The translations under genes were made by a program, and so were the position numbers. From NCBI RefSeq assembly GCF_001507545.1, contig NZ_LQBP01000003.1, positions 310,001-374,000 of the forward strand: a stretch of DNA of 64,000 nt. Reading direction: 5' to 3'. Under the pieces are notes generated by a model. It ran no database searches and had not been told where the DNA came from. It worked only from the letters and a program-made list of their open reading frames with translations. Source of the DNA: Ruegeria profundi (GTDB lineage: Bacteria > Pseudomonadota > Alphaproteobacteria > Rhodobacterales > Rhodobacteraceae). This document shows, in pieces, positions 8,020 through 16,515 of the stretch (position 1 is the first letter of the stretch; each line of letters opens with the position of its first letter).

Positions 8020-9804
8020 TCATTTATTCTGAGCTGCACCCGCGCCACGGGGAATACGGACGCTTTCGACCAGTTCCTTGATCTCCTGCGGAGTCTCTTT
8101 GGTCATGCCAGCGACAACATATGCGACTGCAAAGTTGATCATCGCACCGATAGCGCCGAACGAGGTCGACTTGATCGGACCCAGCAGCGGGTCAGCATCG
8201 GTGAACGAGTTGGTGCCCGGAATGAACAACCAGCCTTTGTGCAGGAAGATGTAGACCAGGGTCACGACCAGACCAGCCAGCATACCGCAGACCGCACCGG
8301 TGTTGTTGATGCGGGTCGAGAAGATCCCCATCATCAGCGCCGGGAAGATCGAGGCAGCCGCCAGACCGAAGGCCAAGGCCACTGTTTGCGCCGCAAAGCC
8401 CGGTGGGTTCAGACCCAGGTAGGTTGCGACAACGATTGCCACGGCCATTGCGATACGAGCGGCCAGAAGCTCACCCTTTTCCGAGATCTGCGGGTTGATC
8501 GCACCTTTTACAAGGTCGTGCGACACGGCCGACGAAATCGCCAGCAACAGGCCCGCAGCGGTTGACAGAGCAGCCGCAAGACCACCAGCAGCGACCAGAC
8601 CGATCACCCAACCGGGAAGGTTGGCAATCTCGGGGTTGGCAAGAACCAGGATGTCACGGTTGAATTTGGTCAACTCGTTTCCGACCCAGCCTTTTTCCTC
8701 AGCGATCGCCTGCAAGTCAGCGTTCTGATCGTTGTAGTACTGGATTTTGCCGTCGCCGTTCTTGTCTTCCCAGTCCAGCAGACCGGTTTTCTGCCACGTC
8801 TTCATCCAGTCGTAACGCGGATCGTTGTCGATATCTTCGATAGCAACCGCACCACCTTCAATGCCACCGTTCGGCCACATCATGTCACTGATGTTCAGAC
8901 GCGCCATTGCGCCAACCGCAGGAGCAGTGAGGTACAGCAGCGCGATGAATACCAGCGTCCAGCCAGCGGACCAGCGGGCGTCAGACACTTTCGGCACGGT
9001 GAAGAAGCGCATGATTACGTGCGGCAGACCGGCCGTACCGATCATCAGCGACAGCGTGAACAGAACCATGTTCAGCGTGTTTGCGTGGTGTGCTGTGTAT
9101 TCCGCAAAGCCCAGCTCGGTCACGATCGCGTCCAGCTTGGTCAGCAAAGGCTCACCACTGGCAGTGTCGCCAAACAGGCCAAGCGCCGGAACGGGCGTAC
9201 CGGTCAGTTGCAGCGAAATGAAGATCGCCGGGATGGTGTAGGCTGTGATCAGCACGCAGTACTGAGCGACCTGGGTATAGGTCACACCTTTCATCCCGCC
9301 GAACACCGCGTAGGCAAACACCACACAGGCACCGATCAGCAGACCGGATGTGTTGGACACCTCAAGGAAGCGGCCAAAGGCCACGCCCACGCCAGTCATC
9401 TGACCGATAACGTAAGTCACCGACGCAACGATCAGACAGATCACCGCAACGATACGTGCGGTCTGGCTGTAAAAACGGTCGCCGATGAATTCCGAGACGG
9501 TGTATTTGCCGAACTTACGCAGATAAGGCGCAAGCAGCAGTGCCAGCAGCACGTAGCCCCCGGTCCAACCCATCAGGAAGGTTGAGTTGTCATAGCCGGT
9601 AAAGGCAATAAGGCCCGCCATCGAGATGAACGAGGCCGCGGACATCCAGTCCGCCGCAGTCGCCATACCGTTTGTAACGGGATGAACGCCGCGACCAGCG
9701 GCGTAGAATTCGGATGTGGAACCCGCGCGGGCCCAGATCGCGATGCCGATGTATAACGCAAAGGATGCGCCAACAAACAGCAGGTTGATGGTAAACTGGT
9801 CCAT
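8020..9804 (-). CDS. Sodium:solute symporter, VC_2705 (acetate ActP-like) family
   Basis: The 594-residue protein has about 13 hydrophobic segments of the sodium:solute symporter (SSS) family, e.g. DWMSAASFISMAGLIAFTGY (52-71) and FGGMKGVTYTQVAQ (168-181). Its pairing with a DUF4212 gene identifies the VC_2705 subgroup, thought to carry acetate or other short carboxylates with Na+. An insertion of about 75 residues (roughly 308-385) between membrane segments contains an EF-hand-like loop, DKNGDGKIQYYN (347-358), that may bind calcium. The start is an ATG 5 bases after the DUF4212 stop. The nearby acetyl-CoA synthetase supports acetate as the likely substrate. It ends at a strong terminator. 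Confidence 0.92.
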   Translation of the reverse strand: MDQFTINLLFVGASFALYIGIAIWARAGSTSEFYAAGRGVHPVTNGMATAADWMSAASFISMAGLIAFTGYDNSTFLMGWTGGYVLLALLLAPYLRKFGKYTVSEFIGDRFYSQTARIVAVICLIVASVTYVIGQMTGVGVAFGRFLEVSNTSGLLIGACVVFAYAVFGGMKGVTYTQVAQYCVLITAYTIPAIFISLQLTGTPVPALGLFGDTASGEPLLTKLDAIVTELGFAEYTAHHANTLNMVLFTLSLMIGTAGLPHVIMRFFTVPKVSDARWSAGWTLVFIALLYLTAPAVGAMARLNISDMMWPNGGIEGGAVAIEDIDNDPRYDWMKTWQKTGLLDWEDKNGDGKIQYYNDQNADLQAIAEEKGWVGNELTKFNRDILVLANPEIANLPGWVIGLVAAGGLAAALSTAAGLLLAISSAVSHDLVKGAINPQISEKGELLAARIAMAVAIVVATYLGLNPPGFAAQTVALAFGLAAASIFPALMMGIFSTRINNTGAVCGMLAGLVVTLVYIFLHKGWLFIPGTNSFTDADPLLGPIKSTSFGAIGAMINFAVAYVVAGMTKETPQEIKELVESVRIPRGAGAAQNK

Positions 9805-9809
9805 TGGGT

Positions 9810-10094
9810 TTACTCCTCATCCACGCCGTGTTCGGCGTCCAGCTTGTTCATGCGCCAGGCGTAGTTGAAGATCAGCACCAGAAAGACCAGGATTGATCCT
9901 TGCTGAGCGAACCAAAAGCCCAGATCAGTACCGCCTATGGCGATGCCCGATAGCAACGGACGCAGCAGGATGCCGAATCCAAACGACACCAGCGCCCAGA
10001 TCGCGAGGCTGATGTAGATGAGACGCAGGTTGGCCTGCCAATAGCCCTTGTCGGCCTCGGCAGTCTGCGCGGAGTCTGTTGATTGATCCGCCAT
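9810..10094 (-). CDS. DUF4212 small subunit of sodium:solute symporter
   Basis: The 94-residue protein has two membrane helices (LIYISLAIWALVSFGFGILL and a second near FAQQGSILVFLVLIFNYAW). The conserved DUF4212 features are an N-terminal YWQANLRLI stretch and a tail YAWRMNKLDAEHGVDEE. Such proteins are encoded immediately before VC_2705-type symporters and are treated as their small subunit. A good ribosome-binding sequence (AAGGAGGAACC on the minus strand) precedes the ATG. The 178 bases between adk and this gene probably hold its promoter; a short hairpin (GAGCC/GGCTC) just after adk may end the upstream transcript. Confidence 0.9.
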   Translation of the reverse strand: MADQSTDSAQTAEADKGYWQANLRLIYISLAIWALVSFGFGILLRPLLSGIAIGGTDLGFWFAQQGSILVFLVLIFNYAWRMNKLDAEHGVDEE

Positions 10095-10272
10095 TGCGGG
10101 TTCCTCCTTGTTCTCGTTTGGCAGTCCTTGCCCAACTCCTCCAGTGCGTCGGACCGCTTCTCGAATGTGCCAAACGCCCCGTGACGTCAGGCAAAACTTC
10201 TCCGGTCCGCCAAGGCGGGTCCATTGAAGTATTCTGTTGTTGGATCAGAGCCTTGCGGCTCGTCTCCTCCCC

Positions 10273-10956
10273 TTAGGTCATAACCTCGCGCACAACCCCT
10301 TGCAGGTCGCGGGCGATGTCATCGATCTGGCCCATGGCATCAATGCCTTTCAGCACGCCTTGGGTCTTATAGTAGTCAATCAGCGGTGCGGTCTGTGCGT
10401 GATATGCGGTCAGTCGGGATGCGACTGTCTCTGCGTTATCATCCGCACGGCGCTTGAATTTAGTGTGGCCGCACTTGTCGCACTTGCCGTCTTCTACCGG
10501 CTGCTTGAACTTGTCATGATATCCTTCACCGCAGCCGGCGCAGGTGTAGCGCCCCGAGATGCGGATCACCATTTCCGCATCTTCAACCTCGAGGCTGATG
10601 GCAGAGTTGATTTTTTGACCGGACGAAGCCAGCAGGTCGTCCAGCGCCTCGGCCTGTACGGTGGTGCGCGGGAATCCATCCAGAATGACGCCTTTTGCAC
10701 AATCGGGCTGGGTCATACGGTCGCGCAGGATGGCGATGACGATCTCATCACTGACCAGTTCGCCGGCCTCCATCACGGCCTTGGCGGCTTTGCCAGCTTC
10801 GGTCTTTGCAGCGACAGCTTCGCGCAGCAAGTCACCGGTGCTGAGTTGAACCAGTCCGAACTTTTCCTCAAGCATCCGAGCTTGCGTGCCCTTCCCGGCA
10901 CCCGGAGGGCCGAGAAGGATCAGAACGGCAGGAGATATGGTCGTGGCAGCGTCCAT
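10273..10956 (-). CDS. adk: Adenylate kinase
   Basis: Adenylate kinase interconverts ATP + AMP and 2 ADP in the cytoplasm. The P-loop GPPGAGKGTQ is near the N-terminus, followed by the AMP-binding STGDLLREAV and the DGFPRTTVQAEAL motif. The LID carries four cysteines (CAGCGEG and CDKCGH), the zinc-binding form. The start is the internal ATG of MDAATTIS, preceded by GAGGAT and only 8 bases after the acetyl-CoA synthetase stop; the longer frame runs back into that gene. Coupling to acs is functionally sensible, because acetate activation yields AMP that this enzyme recycles. It could be a second adk copy beside one in the ribosomal protein cluster, which lies outside the window. Confidence 0.95.
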   Translation of the reverse strand: MDAATTISPAVLILLGPPGAGKGTQARMLEEKFGLVQLSTGDLLREAVAAKTEAGKAAKAVMEAGELVSDEIVIAILRDRMTQPDCAKGVILDGFPRTTVQAEALDDLLASSGQKINSAISLEVEDAEMVIRISGRYTCAGCGEGYHDKFKQPVEDGKCDKCGHTKFKRRADDNAETVASRLTAYHAQTAPLIDYYKTQGVLKGIDAMGQIDDIARDLQGVVREVMT

Positions 10957-10963
10957 CACATCC

Positions 10964-12928
10964 TCACTTGTTCGCACGGTTTTCGATAAGGTCTTCGACA
11001 ACCGAAGGATCGGCCAGTGTCGACGTGTCACCCAGGGCGCCAAAGTCGTTTTCAGCAATCTTGCGCAGAATACGACGCATGATTTTGCCGGAGCGGGTCT
11101 TGGGCAGGCCCGGCGCCCATTGGATCACGTCAGGGCTGGCAATCGGTCCGATTTCGGTTCGAACCCAGGTGCGTAGCTCTTTCACAAGGTCGTCCGAAGG
11201 TTCACGGTCATTCATCAAGGTGACGTAGCAATATATACCTTGCCCCTTGATTTCGTGCGGGTATCCGACAACGGCGGCCTCGGCCACGGCGGCATGCGCC
11301 ACAAGTGCGCTTTCCACTTCGGCGGTTCCCATACGGTGGCCTGAGACGTTGATCACGTCATCCACGCGCCCGGTGATCCAATAGTCGCCATCCTCGTCAC
11401 GGCGGCACCCGTCACCCGTGAAGTAGTAACCTTTATAATCCGAGAAATAGGTCTTTTCGAACCGCTCATGGTCACCCCAGACAGTCCGCATCTGACCGGG
11501 CCAACTGTCTTTGATGCACAGAACGCCCTCAACCCCGTTGCCTTCGATTTCGACACCTGATTGCGGGTCAAGAACGACTGGCTCAATGCCAAAGAATGGC
11601 TTCATCGCGGCACCCGGCTTCATCGCGTGTGCGCCGGGCAGGGGGGTCATCAGGTGACCGCCGGTTTCTGTTTGCCACCACGTGTCGACGATGGGGCATT
11701 TGCCTTTGCCGATAACCTCGTTGTACCAGGTCCAGGCTTCGGGGTTTATCGGCTCACCCACGGTGCCAAGCGTGCGCAGATCGCTCAGATCACACTTCTC
11801 GGCATATTCATTGCCCTGACCCATAAGGGCGCGAATTGCCGTCGGCGCAGTGTAGAACTGGTTCACCTTGTGTTTTTCGCAGACCTGCCAGAAGCGCGAG
11901 GCATCCGGATATGTCGGGACGCCTTCGAACATCACCGTGGTCGCACCGTTTGCCAGCGGACCATAGACGATGTAGCTGTGTCCAGTAACCCAGCCGACAT
12001 CCGCAGTACACCAATAAACGTCGCCGTCGTGATAGTCGAAGGTGATCTCGTGCGTCATGGCGGCATACACAAGATACCCGCCTGTGGAATGCACAACGCC
12101 CTTCGGTTGACCGGTCGATCCCGAGGTATAAAGAATAAACAGGGGATCTTCGGCGTTCATCTCGGCAGGTGCGCTGTAGTCATCCGCCTCAAGCGCCATT
12201 TCGTTGTAGTCGTAGTCACGACCGTCGACCCACGTCGTCTGACCGCCAGTACGCTTGACCACCAAACACTTTACGGTGTCTTTGCAATGCAACAAAGCCG
12301 CGTCCGCGTTGGATTTCAGCGGTGTCTTGCGGCCACCGCGCGGAGCTTCATCTGCGGTGATGACAACCTTGGCGTCACAACCATTCACACGAGCGGCCAG
12401 CGCATCCGGGGAGAAGCCGGCGAAAACGATGGAGTGAATTGCGCCAATCCGAGCGCAGGCCAACATCGCGTACGCGGCCTCGGGGATCATCGGAAGGTAT
12501 ATGATAACCCGGTCACCTTTACGCACGCCAAGGGACTCAAGGATGTTCGCCATCCGGCAGGTGCGACGGTGAAGCTCGGCATAGGTAATGTGCTGGGCTT
12601 CGTCACTTGGGTCATCCGGCTCCCAGATGATCGCGGTCTGATCGCCGCGTGTTTCCAAGTGACGATCCAGGCAGTTGGCGGACACGTTCAGCGTACCATC
12701 GGCGTACCAATTGATACCGACCGAACCAAATTCGTAGCTGACATCTTTTACCTGAGTGTAGGGCTTGATCCAATCTACCCGCTTGCCTTGTTCACCCCAG
12801 AACGCAATAGGGTCTTCGATTGAGGCCTTGTACATTTCACTGTACTTTTCAGCATCTACATGGGCGCGTGCAGCGGTTTCGGCGGATGGCGGATACACTT
12901 TAGAATCTGCCTGGGCAGCGGTTGTCAT
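10964..12928 (-). CDS. acs: Acetyl-CoA synthetase (AMP-forming)
   Basis: The 654-residue enzyme converts acetate, ATP and CoA to acetyl-CoA, AMP and PPi. Adenylate-forming family motifs are clear: the P-loop-like [11 protein letters not shown], the GEPINPEAW and TWWQTETGG motifs, and the C-terminal [10 protein letters not shown], whose lysine is the usual acetylation-regulated residue. The start is the ATG of MTTAAQ, nine codons into the longest frame, because AGGGAGGAG lies at ideal distance. The gene leads the acs-adk pair. The divergent side faces an AT-rich regulatory region shared with the TRAP operon. Confidence 0.97.
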   Translation of the reverse strand: MTTAAQADSKVYPPSAETAARAHVDAEKYSEMYKASIEDPIAFWGEQGKRVDWIKPYTQVKDVSYEFGSVGINWYADGTLNVSANCLDRHLETRGDQTAIIWEPDDPSDEAQHITYAELHRRTCRMANILESLGVRKGDRVIIYLPMIPEAAYAMLACARIGAIHSIVFAGFSPDALAARVNGCDAKVVITADEAPRGGRKTPLKSNADAALLHCKDTVKCLVVKRTGGQTTWVDGRDYDYNEMALEADDYSAPAEMNAEDPLFILYTSGSTGQPKGVVHSTGGYLVYAAMTHEITFDYHDGDVYWCTADVGWVTGHSYIVYGPLANGATTVMFEGVPTYPDASRFWQVCEKHKVNQFYTAPTAIRALMGQGNEYAEKCDLSDLRTLGTVGEPINPEAWTWYNEVIGKGKCPIVDTWWQTETGGHLMTPLPGAHAMKPGAAMKPFFGIEPVVLDPQSGVEIEGNGVEGVLCIKDSWPGQMRTVWGDHERFEKTYFSDYKGYYFTGDGCRRDEDGDYWITGRVDDVINVSGHRMGTAEVESALVAHAAVAEAAVVGYPHEIKGQGIYCYVTLMNDREPSDDLVKELRTWVRTEIGPIASPDVIQWAPGLPKTRSGKIMRRILRKIAENDFGALGDTSTLADPSVVEDLIENRANK

Positions 12929-13343
12929 ACTGAGGCTCCTCCCTCTTGACTTCATTTCACTGGGCCGAATCTTGCCCGTGGAACGGGCGATGTCGACCCG
13001 TATCCTCCCCGACGAGGATAATAAGCAGTTCTGAAAACAATGAAATAAATTACCGATATCCTTAGTTTTATTTGTAAATAAATTTTATCCTACTGTAAAA
13101 AAGTGTAAACTAATTTCTAGATAGGTTTAAAAAAGTATAAAAAACAATTACATAGATGTTATGCTTCCAAGTGCGAATTTGGCAGCTTTCAGTTTGGATT
13201 TTTTACATCCCTGACTCATCTTTCGGTTGTTAGCGCTGGTAGACACCCTGCTTGGACATACCAGTCTGGGGTTGGCAGGTTTCGATGTTGGCCCTAGCCT
13301 TATCCCAAGCGTTTATGTAAGAAGCGCAAAAAAGGGAGAAATC
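12929..13343. promoter_or_regulatory. Divergent regulatory region between acs and the TRAP operon
   Basis: These 415 bases hold no gene. The centre (about 13025-13165) is strikingly AT-rich against the GC-rich surroundings and carries one inverted repeat and a pair of direct repeats (listed separately). The right end carries AAAGGGAGAA, the ribosome-binding site of the TRAP solute-binding gene. Promoters for both the acs-adk and TRAP units must lie here; I cannot place -35/-10 boxes with confidence. Confidence 0.6.
13067..13141. promoter_or_regulatory. AT-rich inverted repeat plus helically phased direct repeats
   Basis: TTTATTT (13067-13073) and AAATAAA (13076-13082) form a 7-bp inverted repeat around GT. 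Two 14-base direct repeats, TAAAAAAGTGTAAA (13096-13109) and TAAAAAAGTATAAA (13128-13141), start exactly 32 bases apart, about three helical turns, so a protein could bind both on one face. The cognate regulator is unknown. Confidence 0.45.
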
Positions 13344-14363
13344 ATGATGAACAAATTGTTCAGCGGTGCTGCTGTCGCCGCCGTAAGCGTTGCATTCGTG
13401 TCCGAGGCCGCGGCAACCGAATGGAATGCATCGGTCTGGGGTAAGCGTCGCGCCTTTACCGAGCATGTCGAAAAGCTGGCGGAACTGGTCAGTGAAAAAA
13501 CCAATGGCGATTTTACAATCAATGTCAGCTATGGCGGCCTGTCAAAGCCGCGCGAGAACCTTGACGGGATTGAGATTGGCGCGTTCGAAATGGCGCAATT
13601 CTGCGCTGGGTATCACCGCGACAAGAACCGCGCGATCACCGTGCTTGAACTGCCGTTTCTGGGTGTAAACACGCTGGAAGAAGAAGTAGCAGTCAGCCAT
13701 GCCGTCTATGATCACCCGGCGGTCAAGGAAGAGATGGCGCAGTGGAATGCGCGCATCATTATGACCTCGCCCATGCCGCAGTATAACTTGGTGGGCACCG
13801 GCGAACCCCGTGATGAACTGGCCGAGTTCGAAGGAATGCGGGTTCGTGCCACGGGTGGTCTGGGTCAGGCTTTTGAAGCGGTCGGCGGCGTGCCGACCTC
13901 GGTCCCTGCAACCGAAGCCTTCAACGCGATGGAATCGGGCGTCGTCGATACAGTTGCCTTTGCGCAGCACGCTCACCTGTCATTCGGCACCATCAACGAG
14001 GCCGATTGGTGGACCGCCAACCTGAACCCCGGCACGGTTAATTGTCCGGTCGTTGTGAATATCGATGCGTATGAGTCGCTACCGGCTGAGCATCGTGAAG
14101 CACTTGATAGTTCCATTGACGAAGCGATTGACCACTATCTTGCCAATTATGGTGGCTTGCTTGAACAGTGGGACGGCGTTCTGACCGAAAAAGGCGTGCA
14201 GAAGGTGGAAATCGACGAGGCCGTACTGCAAGAGTTCCGGACCAAGGCAGCCGATCCGATCCGCGAGCAGTGGATCGCGGATATGTCCGCACAGGGACTT
14301 CCGGCGCAGGATCTTTATGATCTCGTACAAACCACGCTAAAGCAGCAACGCGGCGGAAACTGA
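13344..14363 (+). CDS. TRAP transporter solute-binding protein (DctP family)
   Basis: The mature periplasmic protein follows a signal peptide (residues 1 to about 23, ending SEAAA). The DctP fold is recognisable from HVEKLAELVSEKTNGDF, the conserved core NLVGTGEPRDELAEFEGMRV with its RATGG continuation, and VPATEAFNAMESGVVD. In this family the Arg of VRATGG binds the carboxylate of the ligand. The specific ligand cannot be read from sequence; an organic acid is likely. The start at MMNKLF follows AAAGGGAGAA; the longer frame upstream (from 13227) lies in the promoter region. It is first of a complete P-Q-M operon, next to acetate activation genes. Confidence 0.93.
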   Translation: MMNKLFSGAAVAAVSVAFVSEAAATEWNASVWGKRRAFTEHVEKLAELVSEKTNGDFTINVSYGGLSKPRENLDGIEIGAFEMAQFCAGYHRDKNRAITVLELPFLGVNTLEEEVAVSHAVYDHPAVKEEMAQWNARIIMTSPMPQYNLVGTGEPRDELAEFEGMRVRATGGLGQAFEAVGGVPTSVPATEAFNAMESGVVDTVAFAQHAHLSFGTINEADWWTANLNPGTVNCPVVVNIDAYESLPAEHREALDSSIDEAIDHYLANYGGLLEQWDGVLTEKGVQKVEIDEAVLQEFRTKAADPIREQWIADMSAQGLPAQDLYDLVQTTLKQQRGGN

Positions 14364-14371
14364 TAGCCGGC

Positions 14372-14397
14372 TTCGGGTGCCTGACCGGGCACCCGAA
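14372..14397 (+). other. Intercistronic hairpin between TRAP P and Q genes
   Basis: TTCGGGTGCC (14372-14381) and GGCACCCGAA (14388-14397) form a perfect 10-bp stem with a 6-base loop and no T run. Such hairpins after a binding-protein gene commonly protect the upstream mRNA and make the binding protein more abundant than its membrane partners; here that role is inferred. Confidence 0.6.
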
Positions 14398-14425
14398 CAC
14401 CAATATAAAATAGGGGATCACCGGA

Positions 14426-15055
14426 ATGGCAGGACAGGCCACGGTGCTTGAAGACGGCAGCCTCCTCAGTCGGCTGGATCGTCACTTGTTGAAGTTAGAG
14501 CAGTTTTTGGCATTGATCAGCGGTCTGGCTGTTTTTGGCCTGATGGTGCTTGCCGTTGTTTCCGTTAGCGGGCGTAATGCAATCAATGCACCTTTACCCG
14601 GCTATGTGGACTGGATTGAACAGGCCATGCCGTTGATAGCCTTCCTGGGTATTTCTTATGTACAGCGCAGCGGTGGGCATATCCGCATGGACATCATGAT
14701 CGCGCGTTTGCACGGCCGCGCGCTTTGGCTGTTCGAGCTGATCTCAGTGATCTTGATCCTTGTGCTCATGCTGGCGCTGGTCTGGGGCAGTTGGTCCCAC
14801 TTTGACCGATCTTTTGACTTCGGCGCTCCACTCTGGAGCCGCGACAGCTCAATCGACATCGGTATTCCGCTCTGGCCTGCCAAGTTGCTGGCGCCGGTGG
14901 CGTTTTCGGTTCTGTGCGCGCGGTTGATGCTGCAGGTATGGGGGTATGGCCGCGCCTTTCTGTTGGGGCTGGAACATCCGGTCGCCGTACCCCTGATCCA
15001 GGATGCGGCGGCGCAGGCCGCGGCCGAGGCAGAACAATTCGAAGGGCAGGACTAA
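14426..15055 (+). CDS. TRAP transporter small membrane subunit (DctQ family)
   Basis: The 209-residue protein has four predicted membrane helices. The DctQ hallmark lies near the middle, where WIEQAMPLIAFLGISYVQRS is followed by GGHIRMDIMIARL. The N-terminus is a soluble tail of about 35 residues and the C-terminus is alanine/glutamate-rich. It forms the membrane complex with the large subunit and receives ligand from the binding protein. It lies 62 bases after the P gene, beyond an intercistronic hairpin, and its stop is 3 bases before the M gene. GGGGATC precedes its ATG. Confidence 0.92.
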   Translation: MAGQATVLEDGSLLSRLDRHLLKLEQFLALISGLAVFGLMVLAVVSVSGRNAINAPLPGYVDWIEQAMPLIAFLGISYVQRSGGHIRMDIMIARLHGRALWLFELISVILILVLMLALVWGSWSHFDRSFDFGAPLWSRDSSIDIGIPLWPAKLLAPVAFSVLCARLMLQVWGYGRAFLLGLEHPVAVPLIQDAAAQAAAEAEQFEGQD

Positions 15056-15058
15056 CGC

Positions 15059-16462
15059 ATGGACACGATAGACATTGGCCTGTGGGTCACAGGCGGTCTA
15101 CTGGTTTTGGTCGTCACAGGCATGCGGGTGGCTTTTGCAGCCGGTCTTGCCGGGCTTGTGGGGCTGGTATGGATTTTCTGGGCCAAGTTCGGATACGAAC
15201 CGGATCGCTTCGGCAAAGCTCTGACAGTTGCCGTCAAAACGGCGGGGCAGGTGCCGCATTCGAAAGTGGCCGCCCATACGCTCAGCCTCATCCCGACCTT
15301 TATCCTGATTGGGTACCTCGCCTACTACGCAGGTCTTACCCGCGCGCTATTCGAGGCCGCAAAACGCTGGGTGGCGTGGGTGCCGGGGGGATTGGCTGTA
15401 TCGACAGTGTTCGCAACGGCCGGGTTTGCTGCTGTATCCGGCGCGTCGGTGGCAACTTCGGCAGTCTTTGCCCGGATCGCCATCCCGGAAATGCTCAAGG
15501 TCGGATACAACAAGCAATTCGCAGCCGGGGTCGTTGCTGCCGGTGGGACGCTGGCCTCGTTAATCCCGCCTTCGGCAATCCTTGTGATCTACGCCATCAT
15601 TGTTGAGCAGGATGTAGGCAAGCTGTTGTTGGCGGGCTTCATTCCCGGAGCGTTTTCGGCAGTGATTTACGGGCTGCTGATCGTTGGCATCGCGGTCTTT
15701 TTCAAAACTGTTGGCCCTCCGGTCACAGGCTTTACATGGAAACAGCGCTTTGCCTCGTTGCCCGGTGCATTGCCGATCGTTGCCGTGATCCTGATCATCA
15801 TCTGCTTTGTCTACAACCCGTTCGGTGAAAAAGCGTGGGGCACCCCAACCGAGGGGGGCGCAATCGGCGCCTTCATCGTCTTCTGCTTTGCCGTTTTCCA
15901 CGGAATGCGCTGGACCGAGTTGAAATCCGCCCTGCTGGAAACCGCCAAGCTGACCGCGATGATTTTTTCGATCATCTGGGGCGTGCTGATCTATGTGCGC
16001 TTTCTGGGGTTTGCTGATTTGCCGGGGGCGTTCTCGGACTGGATCACGTCATTGGAAATGGCGCCGATGCTGATCCTGATCTGCATACTTCTGGCCTATG
16101 CAGTGCTGGGTATGTTCATGGACGCTATCGGTATGCTGCTGCTGACGCTGCCCGTTGTCTATCCGGCAGTTATGGCATTGAACGGGGGAGAGACGGTCAG
16201 CGCCGCAGAAAGCACCTTTGGCATGTCCGGCCCGATGTGTGCGATCTGGTTTGGTATACTGGTAGTCAAAATGGCTGAGTTCTGTTTGATCACTCCGCCC
16301 ATCGGCCTGAATTGCTTCGTAGTCGCCGGCGTTCGCCCTGATCTGAGCGTTCAGGATGTGTTCAAAGGCGTGACACCGTTCTTTATCGCGGATGGTGTCA
16401 CCATTGCTTTGCTTGTGGCGTTCCCTGGCATCGTTCTTTACCTGCCGTCATTGGCCGGATAG
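15059..16462 (+). CDS. TRAP transporter large permease (DctM family)
   Basis: The 467-residue integral membrane protein carries the substrate and sodium ions. Family features include AGFAAVSGASVATSAVFARIA (about 120-140), GGTLASLIPPSAILVIYAI and the C-terminal ITPPIGLNCFVVAGV. These are the two pseudo-symmetric Na+-binding loops of this transporter type. Length and hydrophobic profile are typical. It is the last gene of the TRAP operon, with a bidirectional-looking hairpin just after it. Confidence 0.94.
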   Translation: MDTIDIGLWVTGGLLVLVVTGMRVAFAAGLAGLVGLVWIFWAKFGYEPDRFGKALTVAVKTAGQVPHSKVAAHTLSLIPTFILIGYLAYYAGLTRALFEAAKRWVAWVPGGLAVSTVFATAGFAAVSGASVATSAVFARIAIPEMLKVGYNKQFAAGVVAAGGTLASLIPPSAILVIYAIIVEQDVGKLLLAGFIPGAFSAVIYGLLIVGIAVFFKTVGPPVTGFTWKQRFASLPGALPIVAVILIIICFVYNPFGEKAWGTPTEGGAIGAFIVFCFAVFHGMRWTELKSALLETAKLTAMIFSIIWGVLIYVRFLGFADLPGAFSDWITSLEMAPMLILICILLAYAVLGMFMDAIGMLLLTLPVVYPAVMALNGGETVSAAESTFGMSGPMCAIWFGILVVKMAEFCLITPPIGLNCFVVAGVRPDLSVQDVFKGVTPFFIADGVTIALLVAFPGIVLYLPSLAG

Positions 16463-16491
16463 AAAAAGCCCCCGGCGATGGGCCGGCGGCT
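16462..16491 (-). terminator. Terminator after ornithine cyclodeaminase gene
   Basis: AGCCCCCGGC (16467-16476) and GCCGGCGGCT (16482-16491) form a stem with one mismatch. On the minus strand it is followed by TTTTT (16463-16467). It ends the arginase-ornithine cyclodeaminase unit and probably also blocks transcripts from the TRAP operon, although that side has no T run. Confidence 0.75.
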
Positions 16492-16515
16492 AAGTACTGC
16501 CATTTGCGGGTCTTT

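Noticed and set aside
11561-12823. Plus-strand open frame of 420 codons opposite acs
   Set aside because: Acs motifs are intact on the minus strand; the antisense product has no recognisable domain.
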